Shown here: positions 56,901 to 63,275 of the stretch, one piece after another
Numbering within the stretch: the first letter of the stretch is position 1
Layout of the letters: each line of letters opens with the position of its first letter
NCBI GenBank assembly: GCA_019925095.2
Contig: CM034406.1
Location: forward strand, 13,302,388-13,366,387
Direction of reading: 5' to 3'
DNA: 64,000 nt
Source: Dendrolimus kikuchii
Taxonomy: Eukaryota > Arthropoda > Insecta > Lepidoptera > Lasiocampidae
Notes under the pieces: model-generated
Told to the model about the DNA's origin: nothing
Seen by the model: the letters and a program-made list of their open reading frames with translations, nothing else
The model's database searches: none
Made by a program: the position numbers and the translations under genes

Positions 56901-59900
56901 TCCCAGTCATTATCCACATCTAAGTCGGAGAAGTCCGCTTTTGCAAGCCTTTCTTCGACTAGGCGCGCATACATGCTCCTTACACTAACATCTTCCAATT
57001 TTCCAATTTTTTTCAATTTTCCTACTGGAAATGCACCTATTTTACTACTAATAAATTCGAAATACCTGCCGGAATGGATAAATGCTCACCAAATTGTGTT
57101 TCATGAAGTACTGTAGAAATGTAGCTATTTTCCTTTATATGCTATGCCATAAAAATATATAAATGCCTTTAAAGCTAATTTCACACAAAGTATTTTATAT
57201 TATCGCTAAATAGATATTACCAATATTTTGTTTCACCACCTTCAATTTAGTAATTTTTGCTGGGGCAAAAAAGCAAACGGTCGAGCGTACAATTATTTTT
57301 AATACCAGATATAATATTGCGTAATCCAAACACATGTTGCTTGTATATTGTTTTATGAATTTGATTAAAATATCATAATATAGCCAAATAAATACTTTAC
57401 TCTCAATATTACTGCAACACAAATGATTAAGGTAAGTAAAAATGTATCATTGGTAGGGAAATAAAACAAAAGTAAAACGAAATTATGTTTTATTATATTT
57501 ATAGGTACTTATAAGATTAATTTGTACTTAAGATTTATCAATGGCACTTTAAGGAACACAATAGTTAAAATCAGTCAATCATAATATTTTCTTAAGTTTT
57601 CGCGACTTGTATACATAATAAAACTACGTTTTAACGGTTTTAAGTGCGGTAATTTATTTGATTTTGGTTATTCCGACGTTTCGGCCACTTTTCAGCGGCC
57701 GTGATCACGGAAGACAAAGATGTCGTGCACCGGAACACAAACCAATATGACTGATAATTTCTTTTATTTTCCTTCCACCTATTTTAATATTATATAAAAT
57801 TATTAGAGCTAGGCATGTTTGCTGAAGAGTTTCTTGCGCCGCTTCTTCTCTTCAAGCTATAACATGTTGCGAAGCGGTGATAAATTAGACTAGGCTCCCA
57901 TAGAGTAAATAATAACCATAAACAAAATTTAAAGTAAATAATTAAAATAATGAACAAGTTGGCGGTAGGCTAAATAAAACTTTAACAATACTCGTTGACA
58001 CTTGACATTTTTGTCTTCCGTGATCACAGCTACTGAAAAGTGGCCGAAACGTCGGAATAACCAAAATCAAATAAATTACTGCGCTTAAACCCGTTAAAAC
58101 GTAGTTTTATTATCAGTCAATCACATAAACTTTTTAAAAAACTAACAAAAGAAAAAGTGCCTGTGGCGGCTCTGCGGGTTGCAGGGTAAATAAGTAAAGG
58201 GAAACGACTGTAATCTTAGTTTAACAATAATATTATTCAGGTTGGATAATTTGATTACACTAAAGCTATTTAGAACTGTAATTTTCGGTTTGAATGTTAC
58301 TATTTTAGTAAAACAATATTTGGTGAGCATTTATCCATTCTGATAAGCAAAAAGAATTTAAATACAAAACGTACAATTATTCTGATGAGTGTATATTTAT
58401 TTTGGAACGTGAAACGTTGTTTTTTAGGCACCTCGGTATAGAGTGGATTAAATTTATATGAAGTTAATATATTTTACTTGGTACTTAGTCTTAGGGACAA
58501 AAAAATATTTTGGTGAGCATTTAAATTGTACCCTTATAAATATACCCCTGAGCCAGTTCTCGAAAATGGTCATATCACGCTCTACTGGGATCGATCTATT
58601 ATTACAGATAGGACTATTGTTGCCAATAAGCCTGACATTGTGATAATAGATCGATCTGCGAGACGTACGTTGCTTGTTGATATAAGCATTCGACATGACT
58701 GTAATCTCGTAAATGCTGAAACCGATAAATTAACTAAATACTTAGACCTCGCGCAAGAGATTACTAACATGTGGCATATGGAGTCAACGATCATCGTACC
58801 GATAGTGGTGTCCGTTAACAGCTCAGTAGCGAAGAGCCTCGACCGACATCTAGAGAGGCTCTCGCTCGGTAAATGGGTGAAGGGCCAGATACAGAAGGCG
58901 GTTCTCCTGAGCACGGCACGCATTGTAAGGAAGTTCCTGTCTCTGGAGCTTTAACCACCGGTAGCTTGGACCCTAGGCCCCACTGCCGACGGACGTCATG
59001 TTTTTATATTTTTTTATATGTGTTTATTTTTTATACATAAATGTATTAAAAAAAACATAAAAAAAGTATACAAATAAATATATATGTGAAATAATAATAA
59101 TAATAATCGGAAGATAAACACACATTGTATATCCCAAAATTAAGCAAGTTACGTTTGTGTTATGGGTATTATACAACGGACTACTCTGGGGCCGATCTCA
59201 GACACCCAGACCATAGTAAATAACTGAAAAAATACTTTTCCGAAATTTACTGTACCAGGAATCGAACCCGGAGCCTCTGCGTTGTAGTGAGGTAGGCCGG
59301 TAAAGGCTTAGCCCGTTCAACCACAGAGGCCGTCCCTTTGTTGTATCCCTTTGAGCTGATTTTTTATTTTCGGGAATAAAAAGAAGTCACACGGTGCTAG
59401 GTCACGGCTGTAAAGATGGTGACACAGGAGTTTGATCGGCGTGCTGTCCAGGAAGTCTCGTTTTGAGCGCGGCATGGGCGGGCGCGGTCGTGGTGGAGCT
59501 GTAGCCCGCGGTCGCTTGTTGCTCACAACAGACAAAATTTCTGCCAAGCATTTGGTAGTATACCATTCAGCGTTGATGCTTCTTTGGTTTCGCAAAGGAA
59601 TTCACACCAAATAGTCAGTCAAATTGAAAAATCTCGAGATCAAAATGTTACCCCGTTTCTAGATCGCTTCACTTTGGTAGGCGTTGATTTATTTTGAAAC
59701 ACCCAAACCGTGACTGGCGCTTCGTTTCTGGATCGTATTGATAAATTCAGGACTCATCACCTGTAATGATGTTGTAAACACGCCTAGACGAGCCTGCTTC
59801 AAATTTGTTCATCATATCACGGCACTATTCCACACGGGCCTGCTTCTGAGCATCGGTGAGGTTGTGCGGCACCCAGCATGAAACTATCCTCCTCAAGCGA

Positions 59901-62314
59901 AGATGCACATATAGAATCTCGCGAAGGCTTTCCGATCCAGTCTGCAGTACATGTTGAATCTCTTGATACGTAACTTACCTATTATTGTCTTGGATGAAAT
60001 TTTTCACTGCTAGCAAACTTTCTTCAGTAACAGCCGTCAAAGGGCGACCACTTCTTTCTTAATCCCCCAAAGTTAGTCGACCGCACTTGAATTCGTTGTA
60101 CCAACGATACACGTTGTCTTAGAAGGGCCTTCATCCATGAATGCCATTTGAAGTCTGTCGTATGATTCTTCCGGTTTCATGCGAGACTTGACATCGTAAA
60201 AAATCATAGTGCGAAAATGTTCCCGGCGCAGATCAATTTTTTAATGAGACACGATAGTTTAAATTATAGCTCACAAACAATGTGGAGGGCAATTTTAAAA
60301 TTGGAATGTACCTATTTTTAATTATAAATAATCATATTTTCAAAATAGATTATAACTGGCCAATCGCTCATAAGTCAAAAACTTTTTTCGCAATACTTTC
60401 TGAGTGGCCTGGTATTTATTTTGAACAAAAAAAAATATAGATGAAAGAAATAAATAATTTTAAATGTTATACACCGCGTTTCCTACAAATGAGCTGAGCA
60501 ACTCAAATTCCAGCACAGCGATATTTTTCAGTGTTAACCCAACTCATTGTGTTACGGAGTCTCCTTTTATGCAATACTCTCTTTTGGATTTTTGTGTTAA
60601 TAGTTTTAATTGATATTAAGAAAATTAAAATCTTTTAACAGCGTTTAGTGCGTTCTTTACAAATCAAAAAAATATTAGAGAAAAAAAGTAAAAGTTGCCA
60701 GAGACAACAATAAAATATTTATGTTTATACCCTTGTGGCGGGAATTCAAAGTGTAGACACATTGATTAATATTTTACCCATCATGGATAGATATAGAAGC
60801 TATTCTTGCAAATAATTTTAGACGGAATCTGATGAAAATCAAAAAGAAATAATTCAAGTTTTTTTTTGTAAATTGGGAAGTTATTATAATACTTGAATAT
60901 TTGTTTTTTTAGATAACATAAATGTGTTGATCTTGAACAAGGATTTGTTATTCAACAATTATATACGACCTGTTTGCTTATGGAGAGAGGAAACAAAGGA
61001 ACAGAAGAATGTCATAGGTCGCAGCGGTGTTGTAAGTTCCTTTCAGTAGCAGTCAGTTTTCTATAGAATCTTTATAAATCTAAATTCGTCATATTCTCCT
61101 ATACTTCTAAGGGTGTATATCAGTTATTTACTCGTTAACAACAGAAATTTAGGATGAGTGAATACATAAGAGTATATTCCCAGATACATATTGAACGAAT
61201 ATAAATATTATGATTTAAATGAATAATGGCCGGTTACTATATGAATGAATTAATCAATCTTTATTTGTAAAATAAATTTATATATCTTTCTATTCATTTG
61301 TTTGCCCTATCATAGGCTGAATTTTGACATTACTTGAATGAAGTTTATGTCAAATATTAACCGATAGTAAGGTTAGTATAGTATAGTATACCGATAGTAA
61401 GTTGCCTTCAAATGGAAGGTCGGTAAGAACCGACGATATAAGACGATGTATATATCCCAACGTGTGGTGTGAAAGAGACACAGGCGGGGAAAGATGATGA
61501 ATGGCGAGCGTAATAATATTATATATCTGTGAATAAAAATATATATTTGTATGTTTTTCGCCTAGATCATATGACATATTTATGCCTTTATGGTTTGTCC
61601 ATTACTCTGAATTAGTGATCAGATTGTGATGAACTTTTGGTAGGGTATTGCAAGAACGCCCATGAGGGTTTCGGGCTCAAAAAACAGAATAGCAAACCAA
61701 AACAATTTTTTACTTTAGGTATTTCTTCTTTAATACATATTTCTACAGCCGGGCGAGCTGTCTTTAGAGGCGACAAAACAATCCACAGCCATGTGGTAGG
61801 GTATTTGCCCGTCTGGATACCTATCATCCCTAGTCTAGAGTATGCCGCTATTACAACCTTGAGTTGTATTCCGGCATTAGTGGCCACGTTGTAGTCCTCC
61901 TTTGGAGAGTGGCAGCACATTGGTAGCAATTTTGGTGTTACAAGTGTCCATAGGCGATGGTAACCGCTTGCCATCAGGTGGGCTGTCTGCCTGTCTACTA
62001 AACCCATACAAAAACAAGATATAAAAAGTAAAAAAGGGAGAAAAAATGACGTTATGTTTCTAGAAACACGTAGGATTTTTGGATTTGTACGTCTTTTTTA
62101 CTAGGCGATTGTCCTATTAAAATCTGAATTTGAATAGTGTACAATTTATGTTATTCTAACCTTTAGGTAGCTGGCTGGAGTCGTAACGTGAACAATGGTA
62201 CTGGACCAGAGAAACCGACGCAAGGGAAATTCCTGATGGTATCCACTGAAGACTGCAGGGCGTCGTCTCACGCAGATTATGACAATTACACTCGAAACAC
62301 AACTATCTGTGCTG
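35696..62314 (+). CDS. Gene 2: gd-type serine protease homologue (exons 1-7 of 8)
   Basis: Seven coding exons (35696-35908, 42875-43037, 49453-49576, 50311-50516, 52641-52811, 60913-61031, 62167-62314) give 381 residues in one frame, all with consensus GT/AG sites. With a last exon like gene 1's, the protein would be ~451 aa. It has a signal peptide, a GD_N-type domain (~28-165) and an S1 domain from ~185. GD_N-S1 proteins act in extracellular cascades (Drosophila Gastrulation Defective, dorsal patterning). This one should be inactive: His57 is Ser (SISC before exon 6) and Asp102 is Asn (NNINVL). The usual activation site is also atypical: 'VPLVLGGESYPRGDWPW' has LGG after Leu, with no Arg or Lys at the cut position. 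The Ser195 exon is outside the window. The start codon is the first ATG after the LINE border and is followed by a clear hydrophobic leader. Confidence 0.88.
36473..37012. mobile_element. ~540-bp palindromic element in gene 2 intron 1
   Basis: The ~150-bp left arm (36473-36625) recurs as reverse complement at 36858-37012: for example 'atgttaatctaaacttttct' at the left is mirrored by 'agaaaagtttagattaacat' at the right. The arm and loop also contain ~100-bp direct repeats around 'cgccatctacc' and 'cccacttgaacaca'. It has no coding capacity and is a fold-back type element. Confidence 0.78.
38430..39130 (+). pseudogene. Tc1/mariner-superfamily transposase relic (maT/DD37D-like)
   Basis: Shifting plus-strand frames spell parts of a transposase: 'NNLFTDEKIITVEENLT' (first catalytic Asp), 'QQGSVPSHEANSIQ' (normally QQDSAPSH, so the second Asp is Gly here) and 'WPSSSSDLNSLEY' (third Asp). 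The order and the C-terminal 'EEWPIS' fit maT-type elements. Many indels and stops are present, so it is long dead. It lies in gene 2 intron 1. Confidence 0.7.
39150..41860. other. Gene 2 intron 1, no gene seen
   Basis: AT-rich DNA with a poly-C tract at 40925-40941 and, near 41730, an isolated 'ggaagtcggttaaaaaa' end typical of the TIR family at 13370. No supported open frame. Confidence 0.5.
41870..42270. other. GC-rich island with perfect hairpin
   Basis: A ~400-bp block much richer in G+C than its surroundings. It contains 'ggccgttgctac' and its exact complement 'gtagcaacggcc' separated by four bases (about 42170-42197). No homology is recognised; it may be a transposon fragment. Confidence 0.5.
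42567..42823 (+). mobile_element. RTE-like LINE 3' end, intron 1 of gene 2
   Basis: A 10-bp duplication, 'atattactgt', lies at 42557-42566 and 42824-42833. It encodes the LINE tail 'SRGRPRHTFHDQIDHVLAEG' to 'AYPARELA' and ends in a (TATG)n run. It is the same family as 19300, 48743 and 54812. Confidence 0.88.
42875..43037 (+). CDS. Gene 2 exon 2: GD_N middle
   Basis: The acceptor is 'ccaatttcag', the donor 'gtaagt'; 163 nt, phase 0 in and 1 out. It encodes 'TNLGSFEPLGVSDLNRTINP' and ends 'NNEPICYGPEG', the cysteine-bearing core of the GD_N domain. It lies ~40 bp after the retroposed LINE tail at 42567-42823. Confidence 0.85.
43632..43960 (+). repeat. Rep-A repeat, plus-strand copy
   Basis: It begins 'gcaggagttcagcagacagg' and contains 'aaagcggttaccatcgccta'. 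The later part diverges from the other copies ('tccattgtacgaggtaggca'). Confidence 0.65.
44400..46750 (+). mobile_element. Jockey-like LINE, 5'-truncated and decayed
   Basis: RT pieces lie in two to three frames, followed by a ~500-bp 3' UTR and an A run at 46735-46744. It is GC-rich relative to the intron and has no endonuclease domain. Confidence 0.8.
44598..46224 (+). pseudogene. Jockey-like LINE reverse transcriptase, frameshifted
   Basis: Frame 44598-45281 carries 'EEVQDFIKALKPRKAPGNDG' and 'PSSYRPTSLLSSLGKLYERV'. A frameshift near 45140 moves the reading to 45158-45487 ('AVFFDVAKAFDKVWHNGL', 'VPQGSALSPLLF'). The active site 'LYADDTAIFSS' is in another frame near 45490, and a stop near 45590 precedes 'NPEKSAAIMFTRG' (45610-46224), the thumb and C-terminal part. 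The final 'RRPRNVLIDEPDEITRLLA' (46148 onward) links it to the 31143 fragment. Catalytic residues remain, but the frame does not. Confidence 0.82.
47030..47250 (+). pseudogene. LINE ORF C-terminal tail, fragment 1
   Basis: Shifting frames give 'GKGYIFVPFGVKTLG' and 'FAQQISIA', related to the clearer fragment at 47565. It has stops and is short. Confidence 0.5.
47270..47510 (+). repeat. Widespread lepidopteran repeat
   Basis: It runs from 'atataaagctgaagagtttc' to 'acctataggagcggagcacc', a sequence I recognise as frequent in lepidopteran introns. The class is not certain. It separates two pieces of one LINE tail. Confidence 0.5.
47565..47790 (+). pseudogene. LINE ORF C-terminal tail, fragment 2
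   Basis: One frame reads 'GNGYTLVAFGVETLGPWAP' and, after a stop at the 'cgcgactag' site, 'KAGVYFAQRLSIAIQRGNAA'. This ending is typical of a lepidopteran LINE ORF2. It repeats the content of fragment 1 in the same orientation, so it is a second copy, not its continuation. Confidence 0.55.
48040..48345 (+). repeat. Rep-A repeat, most complete plus copy
   Basis: It starts 'gcaggagttcagcagacatg', has the mid block 'atggcggcatactctagacc', and ends around 'cttacgacaggccgtccgg'. It is about 300 bp and serves as the reference copy for the family in this window. Confidence 0.75.
48743..49038 (+). mobile_element. RTE-like LINE 3' end, intron 2 of gene 2
   Basis: A 14-bp duplication, 'tatgtataaaatat', lies at 48729-48742 and 49039-49052. 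The frame from 48750 is open for 93 codons ('MLRWFGHVERMHDERMTKQ' to 'AYPARELA'), the extreme C-terminus of the LINE ORF. The long clean duplication implies a recent insertion. Confidence 0.88.
49453..49576 (+). CDS. Gene 2 exon 3
   Basis: The acceptor is 'cttttcttccag' and the donor 'gttaca', a weaker but GT-starting site; 124 nt, phase 1 in and 2 out. It encodes 'ERPPPDQAVTVINLEF', then a proline-rich link 'LPPKPPPLPIANPDESSA' between the GD_N and S1 parts. Confidence 0.82.
49672..49890 (+). repeat. Rep-A repeat, plus-strand copy
   Basis: It contains 'agctcagcagacaggcagac' and 'ggttaccatcgcctatggac', and ends near 'accatccagacgagggta'. A further fragment may lie at 50097-50150. Confidence 0.65.
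50311..50516 (+). CDS. Gene 2 exon 4: S1 domain start
   Basis: The acceptor is 'aattttacag' and the donor 'gtaagt'; 206 nt, phase 2 in and 1 out. It encodes 'SLEDVCGTVPLKTAVPLVLG', the start of the S1 fold, and 'FQCAGTLISKHHVLT' with Cys42. The exon ends one base into the codon after this Thr, so the catalytic His region is completed by exon 5. Confidence 0.88.
50517..52640. other. Gene 2 intron 4
   Basis: No gene is seen. 50630-50710 holds a LINE 3' UTR motif ('ataacatgttgcgaagcggt'). From about 51640 the sequence is paralogous to gene 1 intron 4 but without that intron's mariner and hairpin insertions. Confidence 0.5.
52641..52811 (+). CDS. Gene 2 exon 5
   Basis: 171 nt, phase 1 at both ends. 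The split codon plus the first bases give S-I-S-C, so the position before Cys58 is Ser, not His. The exon continues 'TEREIIVKLGAYDLEDWTEE' and ends 'HDDYNPQVFRS'. Confidence 0.88.
53225..53466 (-). mobile_element. Older mariner in gene 2 intron 5, left part
   Basis: The terminus 'ggacactcagaaagtt' near 53262 and following sequence match 5718-5960 of gene 1. It is interrupted at about 53466 and continues at 59334. Confidence 0.8.
53490..54103 (+). mobile_element. (TAA)n-seated ~615-bp unit, copy 4
   Basis: The ends match the 29399 unit; it is seated between (TAA)n runs at 53467-53489 and 54104-54121. A one-base loss near 53751 ('catttttggggccc') fuses the frames into a longer open stretch than in copies 1-3, which is chance. 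Confidence 0.82.
54123..54631 (+). mobile_element. (TAA)n-seated unit, copy 5, 5'-truncated
   Basis: It starts directly at 'ggagtggagatcgctagag', about 110 bp inside the unit, after a TAA run, and ends normally before the next one. 5' truncation with a fixed 3' end is the mark of reverse-transcribed insertion. Confidence 0.82.
54650..54781 (+). pseudogene. R4/Dong-like LINE, left piece
   Basis: The plus-strand frame reads 'EYLHGPNLVARIIHQQLALR' and 'YGLIAIEVPYYK', then is interrupted. This is the region preceding the C-terminal endonuclease in R4/Dong-type LINEs. It starts right after a TAA run (5'-truncated) and is completed by the piece at 58534-59090. Confidence 0.72.
54812..57058 (-). 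mobile_element. RTE-like LINE, longest copy
   Basis: The 3' end has a (CATA)n run at 54808-54823. A 7-bp duplication, 'gaaatac', lies at 54805-54811 and 57059-57065. It is truncated at its 5' end and lacks the endonuclease domain. Confidence 0.8.
54830..57016 (-). CDS. LINE reverse transcriptase, 728 aa open frame, N-truncated
   Basis: Open throughout, but it begins after the position of the endonuclease, so the first Met is not the native start. RT motifs: 'LEEIEWSIRSLKNGKAGGID', 'ASYRAISLISTASKVYAKII', 'FVDLEKAFDRV', 'GVRQGCVLSALLFILYLD' and the active site 'LLYADDAVLLAES'. The C-terminal tail has 'MLRWFGHVERMHDERMTKQ' and 'SRGRPRHTFHDQIDRVLAEG', shared with three short copies in this window. 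The clade is given as RTE-like from the tail style and the tetranucleotide 3' end; that assignment is tentative. An intact 2.2-kb frame suggests recent arrival. Confidence 0.85.
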   Translation of the reverse strand: MKKIGKLEDVSVRSMYARLVEERLAKADFSDLDVDNDWDSMKESIVESAKEACGCAKRHITTKGDEWWDADVNSSVERKRKAWLDYVAFLQQNDSVKEMKKEIYRLCKNETKALVKEKRERIKLKEEEKLTEKSQANTKLFWREVKKSRGCSSASRMERIKSKAGDVLANPQEVLARWSEYFREMYDNIPDAGTTTESVTDSEESASEITLEEIEWSIRSLKNGKAGGIDSVSAEMIKYGGTCVRDAFLSLCNLCWRTGKVPKDWRRAVIVPLYKGKGSRMECASYRAISLISTASKVYAKIIEKRMRVVIDGLLWDAQGGFRNGRGCMDQVFSLRNIVEKQLAMGRKVFCGFVDLEKAFDRVVRKELWDILPGYGINGQLIRAVQSTYEDCMACVRVEGSLSPWFDVNIGVRQGCVLSALLFILYLDYCLQRIRLMDVGVQMSDLVVSTLLYADDAVLLAESPSELQTLVTMMKDDCQARGLHSNAKKTKVMVFEREETRTNARIMVDDVMLEQVNEFVYLGCAISRDGRYTADIERRVNLGNSVNGALGKLLGAKNLSQKAQLAIHNAVLVPTLTYGCESWVWKREHESRVNAVEMRALRKICGVTLADRVRNTEVRKRVGLKKSVGVKVRKGMLRWFGHVERMHDERMTKQIYSAKVDGCRSRGRPRHTFHDQIDRVLAEGDVRSLKNRRACMTSVMNVKEASEVCKNKPKGHSVVRAYHASELA
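57066..57581. other. Inserted DNA of unknown type, part 1
   Basis: Together with 58112-58533 and 54782-54804 this is the body of the insertion that splits the R4/Dong-like LINE. It carries 'gaatggataaatgctcacca' near 57071, repeated inverted near 58318. No protein is recognised. Confidence 0.45.
57582..58111 (-). repeat. Hairpin repeat, copy C, longest
   Basis: A perfect 12-bp duplication, 'atcagtcaatca', lies at 57570-57581 and 58112-58123. The arms are ~110-130 bp and match copies A and B. The loop of ~300 bp includes a LINE 3' UTR motif at 57805-57895 ('ataacatgttgcgaagcggt'). Copies A and B look like internally deleted versions. Confidence 0.85.
58534..59090 (+). pseudogene. R4/Dong-like LINE, right piece with endonuclease-like end
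   Basis: The frame to 58954 reads 'YKYTPEPVLENGHITLYWDR', 'NKPDIVIIDRSARRTLLVDI' and 'DLAQEITNMWHMES'. The PD...D...LVDI pattern fits the C-terminal PD-(D/E)XK-type endonuclease of R4/Dong/R2-group LINEs. The stop is followed by a ~135-bp 3' UTR and then (AAT)n. Dong-type elements are known for insertion into TAA repeats in Bombyx; this element has TAA runs on both sides. It is 5'-truncated and split, so it is not active. Confidence 0.75.
59108..59333 (-). mobile_element. tRNA-derived SINE, minus strand
   Basis: Read on the minus strand, it starts 'gcctctgtggttgaacgg' (pol III A box) and has a B box, 'ccgggttcgattcc', about 45 bp later (59258-59271 on the plus strand). A tRNA-unrelated body of ~140 bp and an (ATT)n tail that merges with the R4-like tail follow. 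It is transcribed by RNA polymerase III and moved by a partner LINE. Confidence 0.82.
59334..60420 (-). mobile_element. Older mariner in gene 2 intron 5, right part
   Basis: It resumes at 'tgtatccctttgagctgatt', matching 5930 onward of gene 1, and reaches the far inverted end near 60400 ('actttctgagtggcct'). Transposase frames are more broken than in gene 1. Confidence 0.8.
60550..60759 (+). mobile_element. Solo LTR with 5-bp target duplication
   Basis: 210 bp starting TGTTACGG and ending GTAGACA (TG...CA), flanked by 'cattg' at 60545-60549 and 60760-60764. The gene 1 site is empty ('ctcattgattaatatt', ~7200). Contains 'aataaaata' near its 3' part. A solo LTR results from recombination between the two LTRs of a provirus. 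Confidence 0.82.
60913..61031 (+). CDS. Gene 2 exon 6 (Asp102 changed to Asn)
   Basis: 119 nt, phase 1 in and 0 out. It encodes NNINVLILNKDLLFNNYIRP; the position equal to Asp102 in gene 1 (NDI) reads Asn (codon AAC for GAC). The rest is nearly identical to gene 1. Confidence 0.88.
61735..62010 (-). repeat. Rep-A repeat, minus copy shared with gene 1
   Basis: Same place and orientation as 10600-10875, including 'cacagccatgtggtagggta'. Confidence 0.75.
62167..62314 (+). CDS. Gene 2 exon 7
   Basis: 148 nt, phase 0 in and 1 out, donor 'gtaagt'. It encodes 'VAGWSRNVNNGTGPEKPTQG' to 'NTTICAG'. The Ser195 exon must lie beyond 64000. Confidence 0.88.
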
Positions 62315-62340
62315 GTAAGTCTCTTTCATTCATATTACTA

Positions 62341-62618
62341 ATCTATGCCGACATTATAAATGCGAAAGTTTGGATGAACGTTTGTTGCTCAATCACGCCA
62401 GAACAGCTTAACGGATTTGGATAAAATTTGGTATTCTGGAATAGTACATAGGCTACTTTTATCCCGGAAAAATGTACCGACCTCGTGGGATAACATTAAT
62501 GTAAGCAAATCGGGGGCATGGACTAGTATTTTATAAAGAATCTTGTTGCCCGTGTTTTGTGTCAACTTTATAATCTACTAGAGGTTACCCCGCGGCCGCG
62601 CCGCGGGTCAGCCTCTAG
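62341..62618 (+). mobile_element. Non-autonomous Helitron-like element
   Basis: The start is TC after A ('actaatctatgcc'). Near the end a GC hairpin ('ccccgcggccgcgccgcggg') is followed seven bases later by CTAG and then T. TC...CTRR ends with a subterminal hairpin and an A/T target are Helitron hallmarks. No Rep/helicase gene is inside. Confidence 0.65.
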
Positions 62619-62974
62619 TGCGTGCTTCTTGTTTAAAGAGCAGGCGTTAATACGGGTTATATTGTACTAAATTTTTATGTTAGTGCTATTCACACCCGGA
62701 AAATTCACTTAATTTTATATCGCAAACTATTCGATCTCCTGGTATGTGTATCCATTTACGGCATTAAAACTACATTTAAACAAAATTACAATAAAACTGA
62801 TTCAGTTCCTTCTATAGTTTTCCTTGAAAACTTAACAAAAAGACATATCAAGTTACTATTGCATTTTTTATAGACGATGAATTTTTATGTCTATAAACTT
62901 GAGAAATAATTGGTCTCATCCAAACTTTCATCGACTATTTCAAATCGTCCTACTTTTAATTATCTATTCCCTGT

Positions 62975-63275
62975 ATATGAAAAAGGAACAAGGACAAAAA
63001 GAGCAAAGAGGACTAAAAGGATAAAAAGAGCAAAAAGGACAAAGATAATACCAAAAGGACAAAGATAATACAAAAAGGACAAAAACGACAAAAATATCAA
63101 AAAGGACAAAAAGAGCAAAAAGGACCAAAAGGGCAAAAGACCAAAAAGGACATAAAGACCAAAAAGGACAAAAAAGAGTATAAAGAGAAAAAGGACAAAA
63201 ATATCAAAAAGGTCAAAATGAACAAAATTACATAAATTACCAAAATAACCAAAATGACGAATATGACAAATCACA
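62975..63275. repeat. Minisatellite of ~9-bp units
   Basis: About 300 bp of variants of 'aaaaaggac', with strong strand asymmetry: purines almost only on the plus strand. The 109 aa minus frame rich in Phe and Leu is a by-product. Confidence 0.85.

Noticed and set aside
54989..57116. Plus-strand open frames of 92-193 aa
   Set aside because: They are shadows of the minus-strand LINE reverse transcriptase.
59258..59330. Functional tRNA gene on the minus strand
   Set aside because: A and B boxes are present, but the cloverleaf is not convincing and a SINE body and simple-repeat tail follow, so it is a tRNA-derived SINE.
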